A stretch of DNA of 18,087 nucleotides from WTJH01 sp049889695 (GTDB lineage: Bacteria > Bacteroidota > Bacteroidia > Flavobacteriales > Flavobacteriaceae), in the NCBI GenBank assembly GCA_049889695.1, contig JBMHCX010000002.1:1-18087 (forward strand). Reading direction: 5' to 3'. A program made the position numbers and the translations under genes. How positions within the stretch are numbered: the stretch's first letter is position 1; each line of letters starts with the position of its first letter. Positions 7,461-14,476 of the stretch are shown here, piece after piece. The notes beneath the pieces are model-generated. The model searched no databases. It worked only from the letters and a program-made list of their open reading frames with translations, and was not told the DNA's origin.

Positions 7461-8875
7461 AACTGTTCTGCTTTTTCGAGGGCTCTGTCCAGTGCACCTA
7501 ATTTGTTGTAGACCTCCTGAAGTTCGTTTGCTGGCGTAGAGGCAGCGACGAGTCCTGCTCCTGCCTGATAGTAGAGCGTTTTCCGTTGGCTTAAAAACGA
7601 ACGGATGATAATGGCATGGTTAAAATTTCCCTCAAAGTCTAAAAATCCGATCGCTCCTCCATAGGTTTTTCGATTGGTAGGTTCATAGCGCTCTATAAGT
7701 TCTAGGGCTTTGGGTTTGGGAGCACCACTCAATGTTCCGGCAGGAAAGGTGTCCGCCACGACCTGAAAGGTCTCTATAGAAGGTTTTTTACGGGCGATTA
7801 CTTTGGAGACTAAATGAATGACATGCGAAAAAAATTGCACCTCTCTATTGGTGACGACGGAAACCTCTGAGCCGTTTCTGCTGAGGTCGTTACGCGCCAA
7901 GTCTACCAGCATGACATGTTCGGCATTTTCTTTAGGGTCATCGGCTAATTTTTGTGCAAGAGCCGCATCTTCTGCATCATTTCCAGTGCGTTTGAAGGTC
8001 CCGGCAATGGGGTGAATTTCGGCTTGTCCGTCCGCTACGATAAGTTGTGCCTCGGGGGAGCTACCGAAGATTTTAAAGTCGCCATAGTCAAAGTAAAACA
8101 GATAAGGAGAAGGGTTAATCGCTCGTAGAGCTCTGTATACCTGAAATTCATCGCCCGAAAAATGTTGGGAAAAACGGCGAGAGAGTACCAATTGAAAAAC
8201 ATCACCTCTTTGGCAATGTTTTTGAGCCACATCGACCAATCCTAGAAAGTCCTCGTCTGTCATATTGGAGTTTTTCTCCCCCTCCTTTTGAAAAGGGTAG
8301 GTGATTGGGCTGGGCGAACGAAGGATGTTTTCCAATTCCTCTAAACGGTTTTGGGTGTTCCAACAGTGATCGAACAGATAGGTCTCGTTATTGAAATGAT
8401 TGATGGCAATGACATGTCTGTAAAAAGCGTAATAGAGGTCTGGAATGTCAGCGCTATCGGGTTTTTGAGAGATGTTTGTGCCTTCATAGTATTGGACCAT
8501 TTCATGTCCCATATAGCCGAACAATCCTTGTTGAATGTAGTCTTTCTCTGTGTTGGGTGCTATTGAAAACCGCTGCTGAAAGTCGGCCAATAGCGCGGGA
8601 ATATCAGCACTAGCTTCCAGTGCTGCTGTTTGTGTGCTTCCGTCTGGAAAGCTGGTTTGTAGTAAGTTGTTCTGTATCTTGAAAGAGGCCACCGGAGCCA
8701 TGCAGATATAAGAAAAACCAATCGTATTGGCATGGTAATCGCTACTTTCTAACAAGATGCTATTGGGGAATCGATCGCGGATCTTCAGATAGATCGATAC
8801 CGGGGTGAGCAGATCTGTCAGTAAGGTTTTTCGATGCGTTTCAAAGGTGTATTTCTCCGCTGTATTCTTTTTCAT
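7457..8875 (-). CDS. trpE: Anthranilate synthase component I
   Basis: TrpE converts chorismate to anthranilate with TrpG as partner. From ATG 8875 (MKKNTAEKYTFETH) it has 472 residues, the usual length. The tryptophan feedback site motif LLESS is near residue 40 (SILLESSDYHANT). The C-terminal chorismate-binding domain shows GDVFQLVLSRRFSQ, NPSPYLFYFDYGDF, GSSPEAQL, PIAGTFKRTG, DLARNDLSRNG and FPAGTLSGAPKPKALELI. An in-frame GTG at 8938 would extend the protein by 21 residues, but that stretch is the attenuator hairpin and is very unlikely to be coding. The start codon lies only 8 nt after the terminator U-tract. Expression is thus predicted to depend on read-through of the leader terminator, in addition to feedback inhibition by tryptophan. 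Confidence 0.97.
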   Translation of the reverse strand: MKKNTAEKYTFETHRKTLLTDLLTPVSIYLKIRDRFPNSILLESSDYHANTIGFSYICMAPVASFKIQNNLLQTSFPDGSTQTAALEASADIPALLADFQQRFSIAPNTEKDYIQQGLFGYMGHEMVQYYEGTNISQKPDSADIPDLYYAFYRHVIAINHFNNETYLFDHCWNTQNRLEELENILRSPSPITYPFQKEGEKNSNMTDEDFLGLVDVAQKHCQRGDVFQLVLSRRFSQHFSGDEFQVYRALRAINPSPYLFYFDYGDFKIFGSSPEAQLIVADGQAEIHPIAGTFKRTGNDAEDAALAQKLADDPKENAEHVMLVDLARNDLSRNGSEVSVVTNREVQFFSHVIHLVSKVIARKKPSIETFQVVADTFPAGTLSGAPKPKALELIERYEPTNRKTYGGAIGFLDFEGNFNHAIIIRSFLSQRKTLYYQAGAGLVAASTPANELQEVYNKLGALDRALEKAEQL

Positions 8876-8883
8876 TTGTAAAC

Positions 8884-8913
8884 AAAAAAAAGGCTTGTCG
8901 TGAGACAAGCCTT
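8884..8913 (-). terminator. trp operon attenuator terminator
   Basis: Read on the minus strand, AAGGCTTGTC (8913-8904), loop TCAC and GACAAGCCTT (8899-8890) form a perfect 10-bp stem whose end runs into eight consecutive T (8891-8884). This is a standard intrinsic terminator, placed between the leader peptide and trpE and ending 8 nt before the trpE ATG. Confidence 0.92.
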
Positions 8914-8940
8914 GGTATGGTATATGGCTGTGTTTCACGA
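8898..8940 (-). promoter_or_regulatory. Candidate trp antiterminator hairpin
   Basis: On the minus strand TCGTGA (8940-8935) is an exact complement of TCACGA (8903-8898). Inside it ACAGCC (8931-8926) can pair with GGCTTGT (8911-8905), leaving one bulged U. This structure uses the 5' arm and loop of the terminator, so the two folds exclude each other. A ribosome stalled on the Trp codons (8961-8969) would leave the upstream arm free. One that reaches the stop codon (8946-8948) would cover it and let the terminator form. The pairing was found by eye; no energies were calculated. Confidence 0.7.
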
Positions 8941-8945
8941 TTGCT

Positions 8946-8993
8946 TTAAGCTATCGCGTTCCACCACCATGTATTAAATCTATTCTTAGACAT
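8946..8993 (-). CDS. trpL: trp operon leader peptide with three consecutive Trp codons
   Basis: This 15-residue peptide, MSKNRFNTWWWNAIA, is encoded from ATG 8993 to TAA 8946 on the minus strand, between the promoter and the attenuator terminator. Three TGG codons in a row (8969-8961) form the control region: when charged tRNA-Trp is scarce the ribosome should stall there. The stop codon lies six bases before the upstream arm of the candidate antiterminator, a spacing that suits ribosome-controlled attenuation. The ATG is only five bases after the -7 promoter element, so the message may start at or within a few bases of the start codon. There is no other start codon in frame. I am confident of the role from the combination of Trp codons, terminator and position, not from similarity to a known peptide. 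Confidence 0.9.
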   Translation of the reverse strand: MSKNRFNTWWWNAIA

Positions 8994-8998
8994 TAGGT

Positions 8999-9032
8999 CA
9001 AAGATAATAAATCTTCGATAATCCCATGGCAA
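8999..9032 (-). promoter_or_regulatory. trp operon promoter (Bacteroidetes type)
   Basis: The minus strand carries TTG (9032-9030), a 23-base spacer and an exact TAnnTTTG element, TATCTTTG (9006-8999). The spacer is at the long end for this promoter class. If the element is centred at -7, transcription starts around 8995, within about two bases of the leader peptide ATG. No terminator for the upstream yceI gene is seen, so read-through from that operon is possible. Confidence 0.65.
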
Positions 9033-9060
9033 TAGATTTAATTTTCGAAACATTGGAGGA

Positions 9061-9612
9061 TTACATTTTTAAAGTAACGTCCAATTCAAAGTCATCATAG
9101 ATCGCTTTGTCTCCTAGGTTATCGAAAAAAGAACCTGATCCGTAACGAATGTTGAATTTCGTGCGGTCAATGACTACTTTGGCGTGTGCTTCGTTCCCGT
9201 CCATGTCTAGTTGGAAGTTCGCCGGTTGTGTGACTCCTTTAATGGTGAAATCGCCTGTGACATTATAGGTGTTATCGGCGGCCTTTTCCACTTTTGTAAA
9301 GACTAACTTGGCTTCTGCGTGGTTGGCTACGCCAAAAAAGTCGTCGGAGTTTAAGTGACCTTCCAGGTTGTTTTTGTAGTCGCCTTCCAAATCGGTTACT
9401 TCGATGGTGTTCATGTCTACCACAAAAGTACCACCGACCAATTCGCCGTTGTTGAGTTCTAAGGCACCTGACTTAAGAGCGATATTTCCCTCGTGTTGTC
9501 CAGTGACTTTTTTCCCCACCCAATGGATGTTACTTTCAGCAGCGTTGATCGCTTTGGATTGAGCAAAGCTAATGACGGGTACAGTTAACAATAGTAATAG
9601 AATCCTTTTCAT
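9061..9612 (-). CDS. YceI-family periplasmic protein
   Basis: This is a 183-residue lipocalin-like YceI protein, a family that binds isoprenoid or lipid-like ligands in a beta barrel. It begins MKRILLLLLTVPVISFAQ, a Sec signal peptide with probable cleavage after FAQ, so it acts in the periplasm. The body shows the family's order: AAESNIHWVGKKVTGQHEG near the N terminus, GTFVVDMNTIEV, LEGHLNSDDFFGV, VTGDFTIKGVTQP and the end FDNLGDKAIYDDFELDVTL. The start is ATG 9612; the frame is open further up only to a TTG. It lies 19 bases behind the marR stop on the same strand, so the two probably form an operon. The ligand is unknown. Confidence 0.92.
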   Translation of the reverse strand: MKRILLLLLTVPVISFAQSKAINAAESNIHWVGKKVTGQHEGNIALKSGALELNNGELVGGTFVVDMNTIEVTDLEGDYKNNLEGHLNSDDFFGVANHAEAKLVFTKVEKAADNTYNVTGDFTIKGVTQPANFQLDMDGNEAHAKVVIDRTKFNIRYGSGSFFDNLGDKAIYDDFELDVTLKM

Positions 9613-9631
9613 AGATATAGATAAATTAAAA

Positions 9632-10057
9632 TTAAACAATACGTTTTTGGTGGAACAATTGGGTTAAGGCTTGGCGAGATTCAGGGTCGAATTGAGCAAC
9701 GAAATTTTCTTCCGCTGAGCTGATAAGGGGGTCTAATTGTTGTAGGAGGTCTAGACCACTTGGCGTAATGCACAGATCAATTTTCCGTCGATTATCGGCA
9801 CATACCTCTCTGTCGACCAAGTTCTTTTCAATCAGCCGATCAATAATACGAGTGGTGTTGCTCATTTTGTGAATCATCTTGGATTGCACATCCATAAGGG
9901 TGGCCATTTTTCCTTTTTGGCCCCTAAGGATCCGCAATACGTTGAATTGCTGTAGGGTGAGATCATAGGGTTTTAAGGTAGCGCTAATGGCTTGGTTGGC
10001 CTCTAAGCCCGCTCGTATTAATCCGACAACTATATGTTTTGCCACTTCTTTTGTCAT
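9632..10057 (-). CDS. MarR-family transcriptional regulator
   Basis: This 141-residue winged-helix regulator begins MTKEVAKHIVVGLIRAGLEAN. The helix-turn-helix and wing are visible in LTLQQFNVLRILRGQKG, MATLMDVQSKMIHKMSNTTRIIDRLIEKNLVDREVC and the basic tip ADNRRKIDLCITPSG. MarR proteins bind imperfect palindromes as dimers, usually close to their own promoter, and leave on binding a small ligand or on oxidation. Here such a palindrome overlaps the promoter directly upstream, so autorepression is a reasonable inference. Two cysteines (in REVCADNR and IDLCITP) lie in the wing region and could allow redox sensing, but this is speculation. The gene is followed by yceI. Confidence 0.9.
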   Translation of the reverse strand: MTKEVAKHIVVGLIRAGLEANQAISATLKPYDLTLQQFNVLRILRGQKGKMATLMDVQSKMIHKMSNTTRIIDRLIEKNLVDREVCADNRRKIDLCITPSGLDLLQQLDPLISSAEENFVAQFDPESRQALTQLFHQKRIV

Positions 10058-10061
10058 TACA

Positions 10062-10081
10062 ACAATTGTAGATACAAATGT
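10062..10081. promoter_or_regulatory. Candidate MarR operator (20-bp imperfect palindrome)
   Basis: ACAATTGTAGATACAAATGT has arms ACAaTTGTA and TACAAaTGT around a central GA, with only the lower-case pair mismatched. It lies 4-24 bases upstream of the marR start and covers part of the -7 element and the predicted transcription start. Size and TTG/CAA content fit MarR-type operators. It has not been compared with other sites. Confidence 0.6.
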
Positions 10082-10105
10082 AATTAAAATTTTCTTCTCG
10101 TCAAA
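10075..10105 (-). promoter_or_regulatory. marR-yceI promoter
   Basis: On the minus strand TTTG (10105-10102) is followed after 19 bases by TACATTTG (10082-10075), an exact TAnnTTTG. This is the best-spaced promoter of its type among the protein genes here. It predicts a start near 10071 and a leader of roughly 14 nt. The -7 element shares bases with the candidate operator. Confidence 0.7.
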
Positions 10106-10107
10106 TG

Positions 10108-10135
10108 TTTGCCTTTATTTTTAATTGTATTTTTG
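10108..10135 (+). promoter_or_regulatory. Possible promoter for the rhodanese gene
   Basis: TTTG (10108-10111), a 16-base spacer and TATTTTTG (10128-10135), an exact TAnnTTTG match, precede the rhodanese ATG by 15 bases. The spacer is slightly short. The promoter would be divergent from the marR promoter, whose -35-like region it nearly touches. Confidence 0.5.
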
Positions 10136-10150
10136 AGTAAATCTTTATCT

Positions 10151-10456
10151 ATGGAACTTGATCAAAAAGAATGGGCAGATCAGCTCGCCCAGACGGCAGA
10201 CGCCATTATATTAGACGTTCGAACACCGGAAGAATATGCCGCCGGTCATATTCCCCAAGCGCAGTTACTGAATATTCGTGAACCGCAAAATTTCATGGAT
10301 GGTTTAGGAGCATTAGCTCCCGACAAACCCTATTATGTCTATTGTCGGTCTGGTATGCGAAGTGCCCAAGCTTGTCAAGTAATGCTAAGTCAGGGTTTCA
10401 ACAAGACATTTAACCTGCTTGGGGGCATACTCGAGTGGGAAGGCCCTACAGAGTAG
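10151..10456 (+). CDS. Single-domain rhodanese-like protein
   Basis: This is a 101-residue cytoplasmic sulfurtransferase-like protein. The start is ATG 10151 (MELDQKEWADQL); the open frame upstream has only a TTG. It carries ILDVRTPEEYAAGHIPQAQLLNI, the N-terminal rhodanese signature, and the active-site loop C65-RSGMRS, with the persulfide-forming Cys65. The protein ends with LLGGILEWEG, the C-terminal signature. It has no signal peptide, unlike the periplasmic members. The sulfur donor and acceptor cannot be read from sequence. Its stop lies 26 bases before the DUF2851 gene on the same strand. Confidence 0.93.
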   Translation: MELDQKEWADQLAQTADAIILDVRTPEEYAAGHIPQAQLLNIREPQNFMDGLGALAPDKPYYVYCRSGMRSAQACQVMLSQGFNKTFNLLGGILEWEGPTE

Positions 10457-10482
10457 TATTTACATCGTCCCAATCTTGACCT

Positions 10483-11751
10483 ATGCAAGAAGCTTTCTTG
10501 CAATTTCTTTGGCGCTATCAAAAATTTTCGACCCCTCAGCTGACAACGGCCAACGGCGATTCACTTCGGGTGTTGCAGCCTGGTGTATGGAATGAGGCGG
10601 AGGGGCCAGATTTTAAAAATGCCAAGATTCGCCTCGGGGAGGTCATGTGGACGGGCCATGTGGAAGTTCATCTGAAGAGTTCCGACTGGTGGCATCATCA
10701 GCACCATCGCGATCCCAACTACGACGCTGTGATTCTACATGTGGTTTGGGATCACGATCGGCTGATCTTTTCTCCCAGTGGGACGCCCATCCCCACGCTT
10801 ATCTTGTCGGAATTTGTTGCCCGTCGGTGGATGGACAATTACCGTCAACGTTTTTCAGCTACCCACCCGTGGATCCCATGCGCTGCTTCCCTCCAATACT
10901 TCCCAGAAGAAAAATGGGACGGCTGGAAAGACCGGCTGCTCATTGAACGTTTAAATGCCAAAACCGATTGGATCTACAGCGAGCTGTCCAATACCCAAAA
11001 CGATTGGGAGGCCGTTCTTTTTCGGCAGTTAGCGCAGAGTTTTGGCTTGCACGCCAATGGAGCAGCTTTTGCCGAAATTGCGCGGCAAATTCCGATGGCT
11101 GTTCTTCGAAAATTGCATCATCCACAAGCCTTAGAAGCCCTTTTTTTAGGAAGTGCAGGACTGTTGCCTTCGGATACAGAAGAGGGCTACGCGCTGGAGT
11201 TAAAGACGCTCTATCGCTATCTTCAGCGCAAGTTTCGTCTGTCGGTTACCGCACCGCCGAGTTTTCAGTTTGCCCGATTGCGACCTGCTAATTTTCCTAC
11301 CGTTCGCTGGGCTTTGTTAGCAGCACTATACGGCCGACATCCACGGCCTTTTCGGGAGTTGATAGATGCACAGCGTCCTGATGATATCCGTTGGTTAACC
11401 TCCGTACAGGCATCTGCCTATTGGGATACACATTATACGTTTGGCGCACGCAGTCGGCAGCAGAAAAAAAAGATCAGTACTGCGTTTTTTGAACTGCTCC
11501 TTATCAATTGTATGATCCCTATCCGTTTTGCTTATGCAAAAACTCAATTGCATTTCGATCCAGAGGCCTATTTGGATTGGTTTTATCAGTTAAAACCCGA
11601 GAAAAATAGAATTGTAGAGCGGTATCAGCAAATGGGGGTAGCTGTTCGTTCAGCCGCAGGCAGTCAGGCCCTTTTGCAGTTGTATCGAAAATATTGTCAG
11701 CCAAAAAAGTGCTTGTCGTGTGCTGTCGGTTTCTATTTGATGCACGAATAA
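10483..11751 (+). CDS. DUF2851 family protein
   Basis: This is a 422-residue protein of the Bacteroidetes-typical DUF2851 family (PF11013), of unknown function. The N-terminal block is typical: FLQFLWRYQKF, then LQPGVWNEAEGPDF (31-44), NAKIRLG and WTGHVEVHLKSSDWWHH (56-72), followed by YDAVILHVVWDHD (80-92). The mixture of conserved Trp, His, Glu and Asp there would suit a nuclease-like or metal-binding site, but that is only a guess. The C terminus holds a cysteine group, C405, C410 and C413, in YCQPKKCLSCAVG, which could bind zinc. No membrane segment or signal peptide is evident. It is followed by a PspC-like gene after a short gap, a pairing I recall from other flavobacteria. Confidence 0.88.
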   Translation: MQEAFLQFLWRYQKFSTPQLTTANGDSLRVLQPGVWNEAEGPDFKNAKIRLGEVMWTGHVEVHLKSSDWWHHQHHRDPNYDAVILHVVWDHDRLIFSPSGTPIPTLILSEFVARRWMDNYRQRFSATHPWIPCAASLQYFPEEKWDGWKDRLLIERLNAKTDWIYSELSNTQNDWEAVLFRQLAQSFGLHANGAAFAEIARQIPMAVLRKLHHPQALEALFLGSAGLLPSDTEEGYALELKTLYRYLQRKFRLSVTAPPSFQFARLRPANFPTVRWALLAALYGRHPRPFRELIDAQRPDDIRWLTSVQASAYWDTHYTFGARSRQQKKKISTAFFELLLINCMIPIRFAYAKTQLHFDPEAYLDWFYQLKPEKNRIVERYQQMGVAVRSAAGSQALLQLYRKYCQPKKCLSCAVGFYLMHE

Positions 11752-11774
11752 CTATTTTTACAGGGCAAATGTTT

Positions 11775-11993
11775 ATGGAAAAGCTACAAAATTATGCGGT
11801 ACAAAACGGATTTGCGGTGTGTACCCGCTTGGCGGACTTTCTAGGAATGAAGGTGAAAAGCGTTCGCTTGTTCTTTGTCTATGCCTCATTTACGACCTTG
11901 GTAGGAGGCTTTTTAGCCTATCTTACTTTAGCGTTTTGGTTAAAGTTAAAAGATATGATCTTTACCAAGCGCACTTCCGTTTTTGACTTGTAG
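11775..11993 (+). CDS. Small PspC-domain membrane protein
   Basis: This is a 72-residue PspC-like protein. It starts with MEKLQNYAVQNGFAVCTRLADFLG, continues with VKSVRLFFVYASF and one hydrophobic segment, TTLVGGFLAYLTLAFWL, and ends KLKDMIFTKRTSVFDL, a tail I recall from flavobacterial members. PspC proteins are inner-membrane partners of the phage-shock response in proteobacteria; the role of this short form is unknown. An ATG two codons earlier (11769) is an equally possible start. The frame stays open upstream into the DUF2851 gene, but that part is not PspC-like. It lies 23 bases after the DUF2851 stop and is probably co-transcribed. Confidence 0.85.
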   Translation: MEKLQNYAVQNGFAVCTRLADFLGMKVKSVRLFFVYASFTTLVGGFLAYLTLAFWLKLKDMIFTKRTSVFDL

Positions 11994-11994
11994 G

Positions 11995-12026
11995 TTTTGA
12001 ACACAACTGGAGTGCTTGTATATCTG
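11995..12026 (+). promoter_or_regulatory. Possible promoter for the AGCS symporter gene
   Basis: TTTTG (11995-11999), a 19-base spacer and TATATCTG (12019-12026), one mismatch from TAnnTTTG, lie in the 78-base gap before the symporter. A transcription start near 12030 would leave a leader of about 40 nt. Confidence 0.5.
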
Positions 12027-12071
12027 CAGCATTTTGATGATATTGTGCAGCATCAACTGAATTGAAAACAC

Positions 12072-13673
12072 ATGCGATTTACACAACCAAAATTTTTCTT
12101 GACCCTACTATTTGTACTGGCTCAAATTCCAGTCCTACACGCGCAAGAAAAGGGCTTAGACGAAAAAATCAATGAAGCATTTACACCTATCGCCGACTGG
12201 TGGGGTGCGGTTGTTCTTCATAATTTTCCAGGGACAAGCATTCCCACAATTATCTTCTTATTGGTCGGAGGAGCTTTGTTTTTCACCTTGTATTTTGGTT
12301 TTGTGAATGTCCTCAAGTTCCCGTTGGCCATCAACACGGTTAGAGGAAAATACGATGCTATCGATCATCATGAAGCCGGGAGCGATTTAGCGATTTCAGG
12401 CGATATTAAAGATACGATTAAAGACGAAGCACAAGAAGGAGAGGTCAGTCACTTTCAGGCCTTAGCTACTGCTGTTTCGGGGACGGTCGGGAATGGAAAC
12501 ATCGCGGGGGTGGCCCTGGCGATTGCGGTTGGAGGTCCTGGTGCAACCTTTTGGATGATTCTTTGTGGACTCCTAGGGATGTCGACCAAGTTTGTGGAGT
12601 GTACCCTCGGGGTCAGCTACAGAGATGTGGGAGAAGATGGAACCATCTATGGGGGGCCCATGTATTACCTGACTAAAGGATTAAAAGAACGCGGCTATGC
12701 CCGTTTGGGAAAAATACTCGGTGTCATCTTTGCGGTCTTGTGTATCGGTGCCTCTTTTGGTGGGGGGAATGCCGCCCAGTCGAACCAAGCAGCCATGCAA
12801 CTGGTGGATTTCTTCGGGATGACCGGAGGAAGTGCACGAACAATCATCGGTCTAATCATGATGGTTTTGGTAGGGATCATTATCATCGGCGGGATCAAGC
12901 GTATTGCCTCAGTCACTGAAAAAGTGGTGCCCTTTATGGCCCTCATGTATATTTTAGCGTGTATTTACATTATCGGAACCAATTTTTGGTTTGTAGACGA
13001 TGCTTTTGGGATGATTTTCTCACAAGCCTTTAACCCACAAGCAGGCTTGGGGGGTATGTTAGGGGTGTTAATTACCGGATTTAGACGAGCCGCCTTTTCC
13101 AATGAAGCAGGAGCGGGTTCAGCTTCGATTGCCCACTCGGCCGTGAAAACAGACTATGCAGCCTCTGAAGGCTTGGTCGCATTATTAGAGCCTTTTATCG
13201 ATACGGTAGTCATTTGTACTATGACGGCCTTGGTCATTATTATCTTCAATGGCGACAATACTGTGTTTGATTACGGAGGTGTTGGGGGAGTCGTAACAAT
13301 CGATGGGCAGGCAGTTGAAGGTGCTGGTATTACAGCAGCAGCCTTTGCCAAATACATTTCCTTTTCTGGACCTTTCTTGACCATAGCTGTTGTTCTATTT
13401 GCGGTATCAACCATGATTTCTTGGTCGTACTATGGGCTTCAGTCGTGGATGTATATTTTCGGGAAGAGTAAAATTTCAGACCTGACCTACAAGGTGATGT
13501 TCTTACTTTTTATTGTGATTGGTGCCGCAGGCGATATGTCTGCTGTTTGGACTTTCTCAGACGCGATGATTTTGGCGCTGGTCTTCCCAAATATGATAGG
13601 ATTGTTTTTCTTATTCCCCAAAGTGAAACAAGAATTGAGTAAATATCTATCGGCTATTCAGGGCATTAAGTAA
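12072..13673 (+). CDS. Sodium:alanine (AGCS family) symporter
   Basis: This 533-residue inner-membrane carrier of the alanine or glycine:cation symporter family would import small neutral amino acids with Na+. An N-terminal hydrophobic stretch ending VLHAQ looks like a cleavable signal peptide, as in other Bacteroidetes members. Conserved blocks are TAVSGTVGNGNIAGVALAIAVGGPGA (residues roughly 138-163), STKFVECTLGVSYRD, GTIYGGPMYYL, ASFGGGNAAQSNQAA and GFRRAAFSNEAGAGSASIAHSAV, the last being the most characteristic. At least nine further hydrophobic segments can be counted by eye. A soluble-looking acidic insert (about 103-130, HEAGSDLAISGDIKDTIKDEAQ) separates the first membrane helix from the core. 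The exact substrate cannot be told from sequence. The next gene starts 17 bases downstream. Confidence 0.93.
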   Translation: MRFTQPKFFLTLLFVLAQIPVLHAQEKGLDEKINEAFTPIADWWGAVVLHNFPGTSIPTIIFLLVGGALFFTLYFGFVNVLKFPLAINTVRGKYDAIDHHEAGSDLAISGDIKDTIKDEAQEGEVSHFQALATAVSGTVGNGNIAGVALAIAVGGPGATFWMILCGLLGMSTKFVECTLGVSYRDVGEDGTIYGGPMYYLTKGLKERGYARLGKILGVIFAVLCIGASFGGGNAAQSNQAAMQLVDFFGMTGGSARTIIGLIMMVLVGIIIIGGIKRIASVTEKVVPFMALMYILACIYIIGTNFWFVDDAFGMIFSQAFNPQAGLGGMLGVLITGFRRAAFSNEAGAGSASIAHSAVKTDYAASEGLVALLEPFIDTVVICTMTALVIIIFNGDNTVFDYGGVGGVVTIDGQAVEGAGITAAAFAKYISFSGPFLTIAVVLFAVSTMISWSYYGLQSWMYIFGKSKISDLTYKVMFLLFIVIGAAGDMSAVWTFSDAMILALVFPNMIGLFFLFPKVKQELSKYLSAIQGIK

Positions 13674-13690
13674 CATTATTATACATACAG

Positions 13691-14470
13691 ATGAAGACAC
13701 CCGGGCATGTGGGATTTACGACCACTGCTCGGGTGTTGTCATGTATAAGCCTCTTGTGTGTCAGTATTTTTTTATACCGTCAATGGCATCAGCCGCTAGC
13801 GGTTCCTGAAGCACAGCAAGTTCCTCCAAAATTACCGACTTCATGGACGTACTATGTCCAAAAGATTAGTGCGTTCGAGCGCTATCTGATTCGGCTTCCG
13901 TATCCTTTTTTTGAAGCGATCGACGCCTCTAACTCCCGTAAAAATCAACGTTTAACACAGGCCGTGTTCTTCAAGCGAGTGGGCTTAGATCCCGGTTCGC
14001 AGTTCCCACAATTATCTTCTGTTCGTTTTGCTTCTTCGAATGCCTTTCGACCAAAGCAATCGCGAAAGGCCTTGCCTCTGCCGAGGTCGCTCAATCAGGC
14101 AAGCGTGGAAACCCTGCAGCAAGTGCGTGGGATAGGGCCGGTGCTCGCCAAGCGAGTGGTCAGTTATCGATCCTATTTAGGAGGATTTTCTGTCCCCCAG
14201 CAGTGCTATGAAGTTTATGGCCTCGATTCGACAGTCGTCGACCGATTGCTACAGCAATTTAAAATCCTGCAACCGCCTCGACTTCGACCAGCCGATTTGG
14301 ATACCATCAGTCTAGCACAACTGATGAAGCTACCCTATGTGGATGCTGCACTCGCTTACAGCATTCTTGCAAAACGGACTGAATGGGGAGGCTTTCCGAT
14401 CGATAGTCTTCAAATGTTAAAGGGCTTGGATCCTACACGGATTCAAAGATTAACCCTATATTTGAAATAA
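13691..14470 (+). CDS. Membrane-anchored helix-hairpin-helix protein (ComEA-like)
   Basis: This 259-residue protein has one N-terminal membrane segment (VLSCISLLCVSIFLY, about residues 15-29) and a C-terminal DNA-binding type helix-hairpin-helix region. The best copy is SLNQASVETLQQVRGIGPVLAKRVVSYRSYLGGF (about 133-166), with the hairpin glycines in RGIGPVLA. A weaker second copy starts at DLDTISLAQLMKLPYVDAALAYSIL and includes TEWGGFPIDSLQML. The linker from 40 to 130 is Ser/Arg-rich with no recognised domain. Relatives act in DNA uptake (ComEA) in other bacteria, but no other competence gene is nearby, so that role is unproven. The ATG at 13691 is the only good start; the first codons form a strong RNA hairpin. 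The acyl-CoA dehydrogenase follows six bases after the stop. Confidence 0.82.
   Translation: MKTPGHVGFTTTARVLSCISLLCVSIFLYRQWHQPLAVPEAQQVPPKLPTSWTYYVQKISAFERYLIRLPYPFFEAIDASNSRKNQRLTQAVFFKRVGLDPGSQFPQLSSVRFASSNAFRPKQSRKALPLPRSLNQASVETLQQVRGIGPVLAKRVVSYRSYLGGFSVPQQCYEVYGLDSTVVDRLLQQFKILQPPRLRPADLDTISLAQLMKLPYVDAALAYSILAKRTEWGGFPIDSLQMLKGLDPTRIQRLTLYLK
13698..13735 (+). repeat. Strong inverted repeat over the first codons of the HhH gene
   Basis: CACCCGGGCATGTGG (13698-13712) pairs with CCACTGCTCGGGTG (13722-13735): 14 pairs, one of them G-U, with one bulged U and a nine-base loop. No T-run follows, so it is not a canonical terminator. It starts seven bases into the coding sequence. Confidence 0.7.
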
Positions 14471-14476
14471 AAAATT

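Noticed and set aside
8876..8938. In-frame 21-codon extension of trpE to a GTG at 8938.
   Set aside because: This stretch is the terminator and antiterminator of the trp leader, and the ATG at 8875 gives the normal TrpE length and N terminus.
9007..9060. A terminator for the marR-yceI unit ahead of the trp promoter.
   Set aside because: Only a five-base TTCGA/TCGAA pairing without a T-run is seen, which is not enough to call a terminator.
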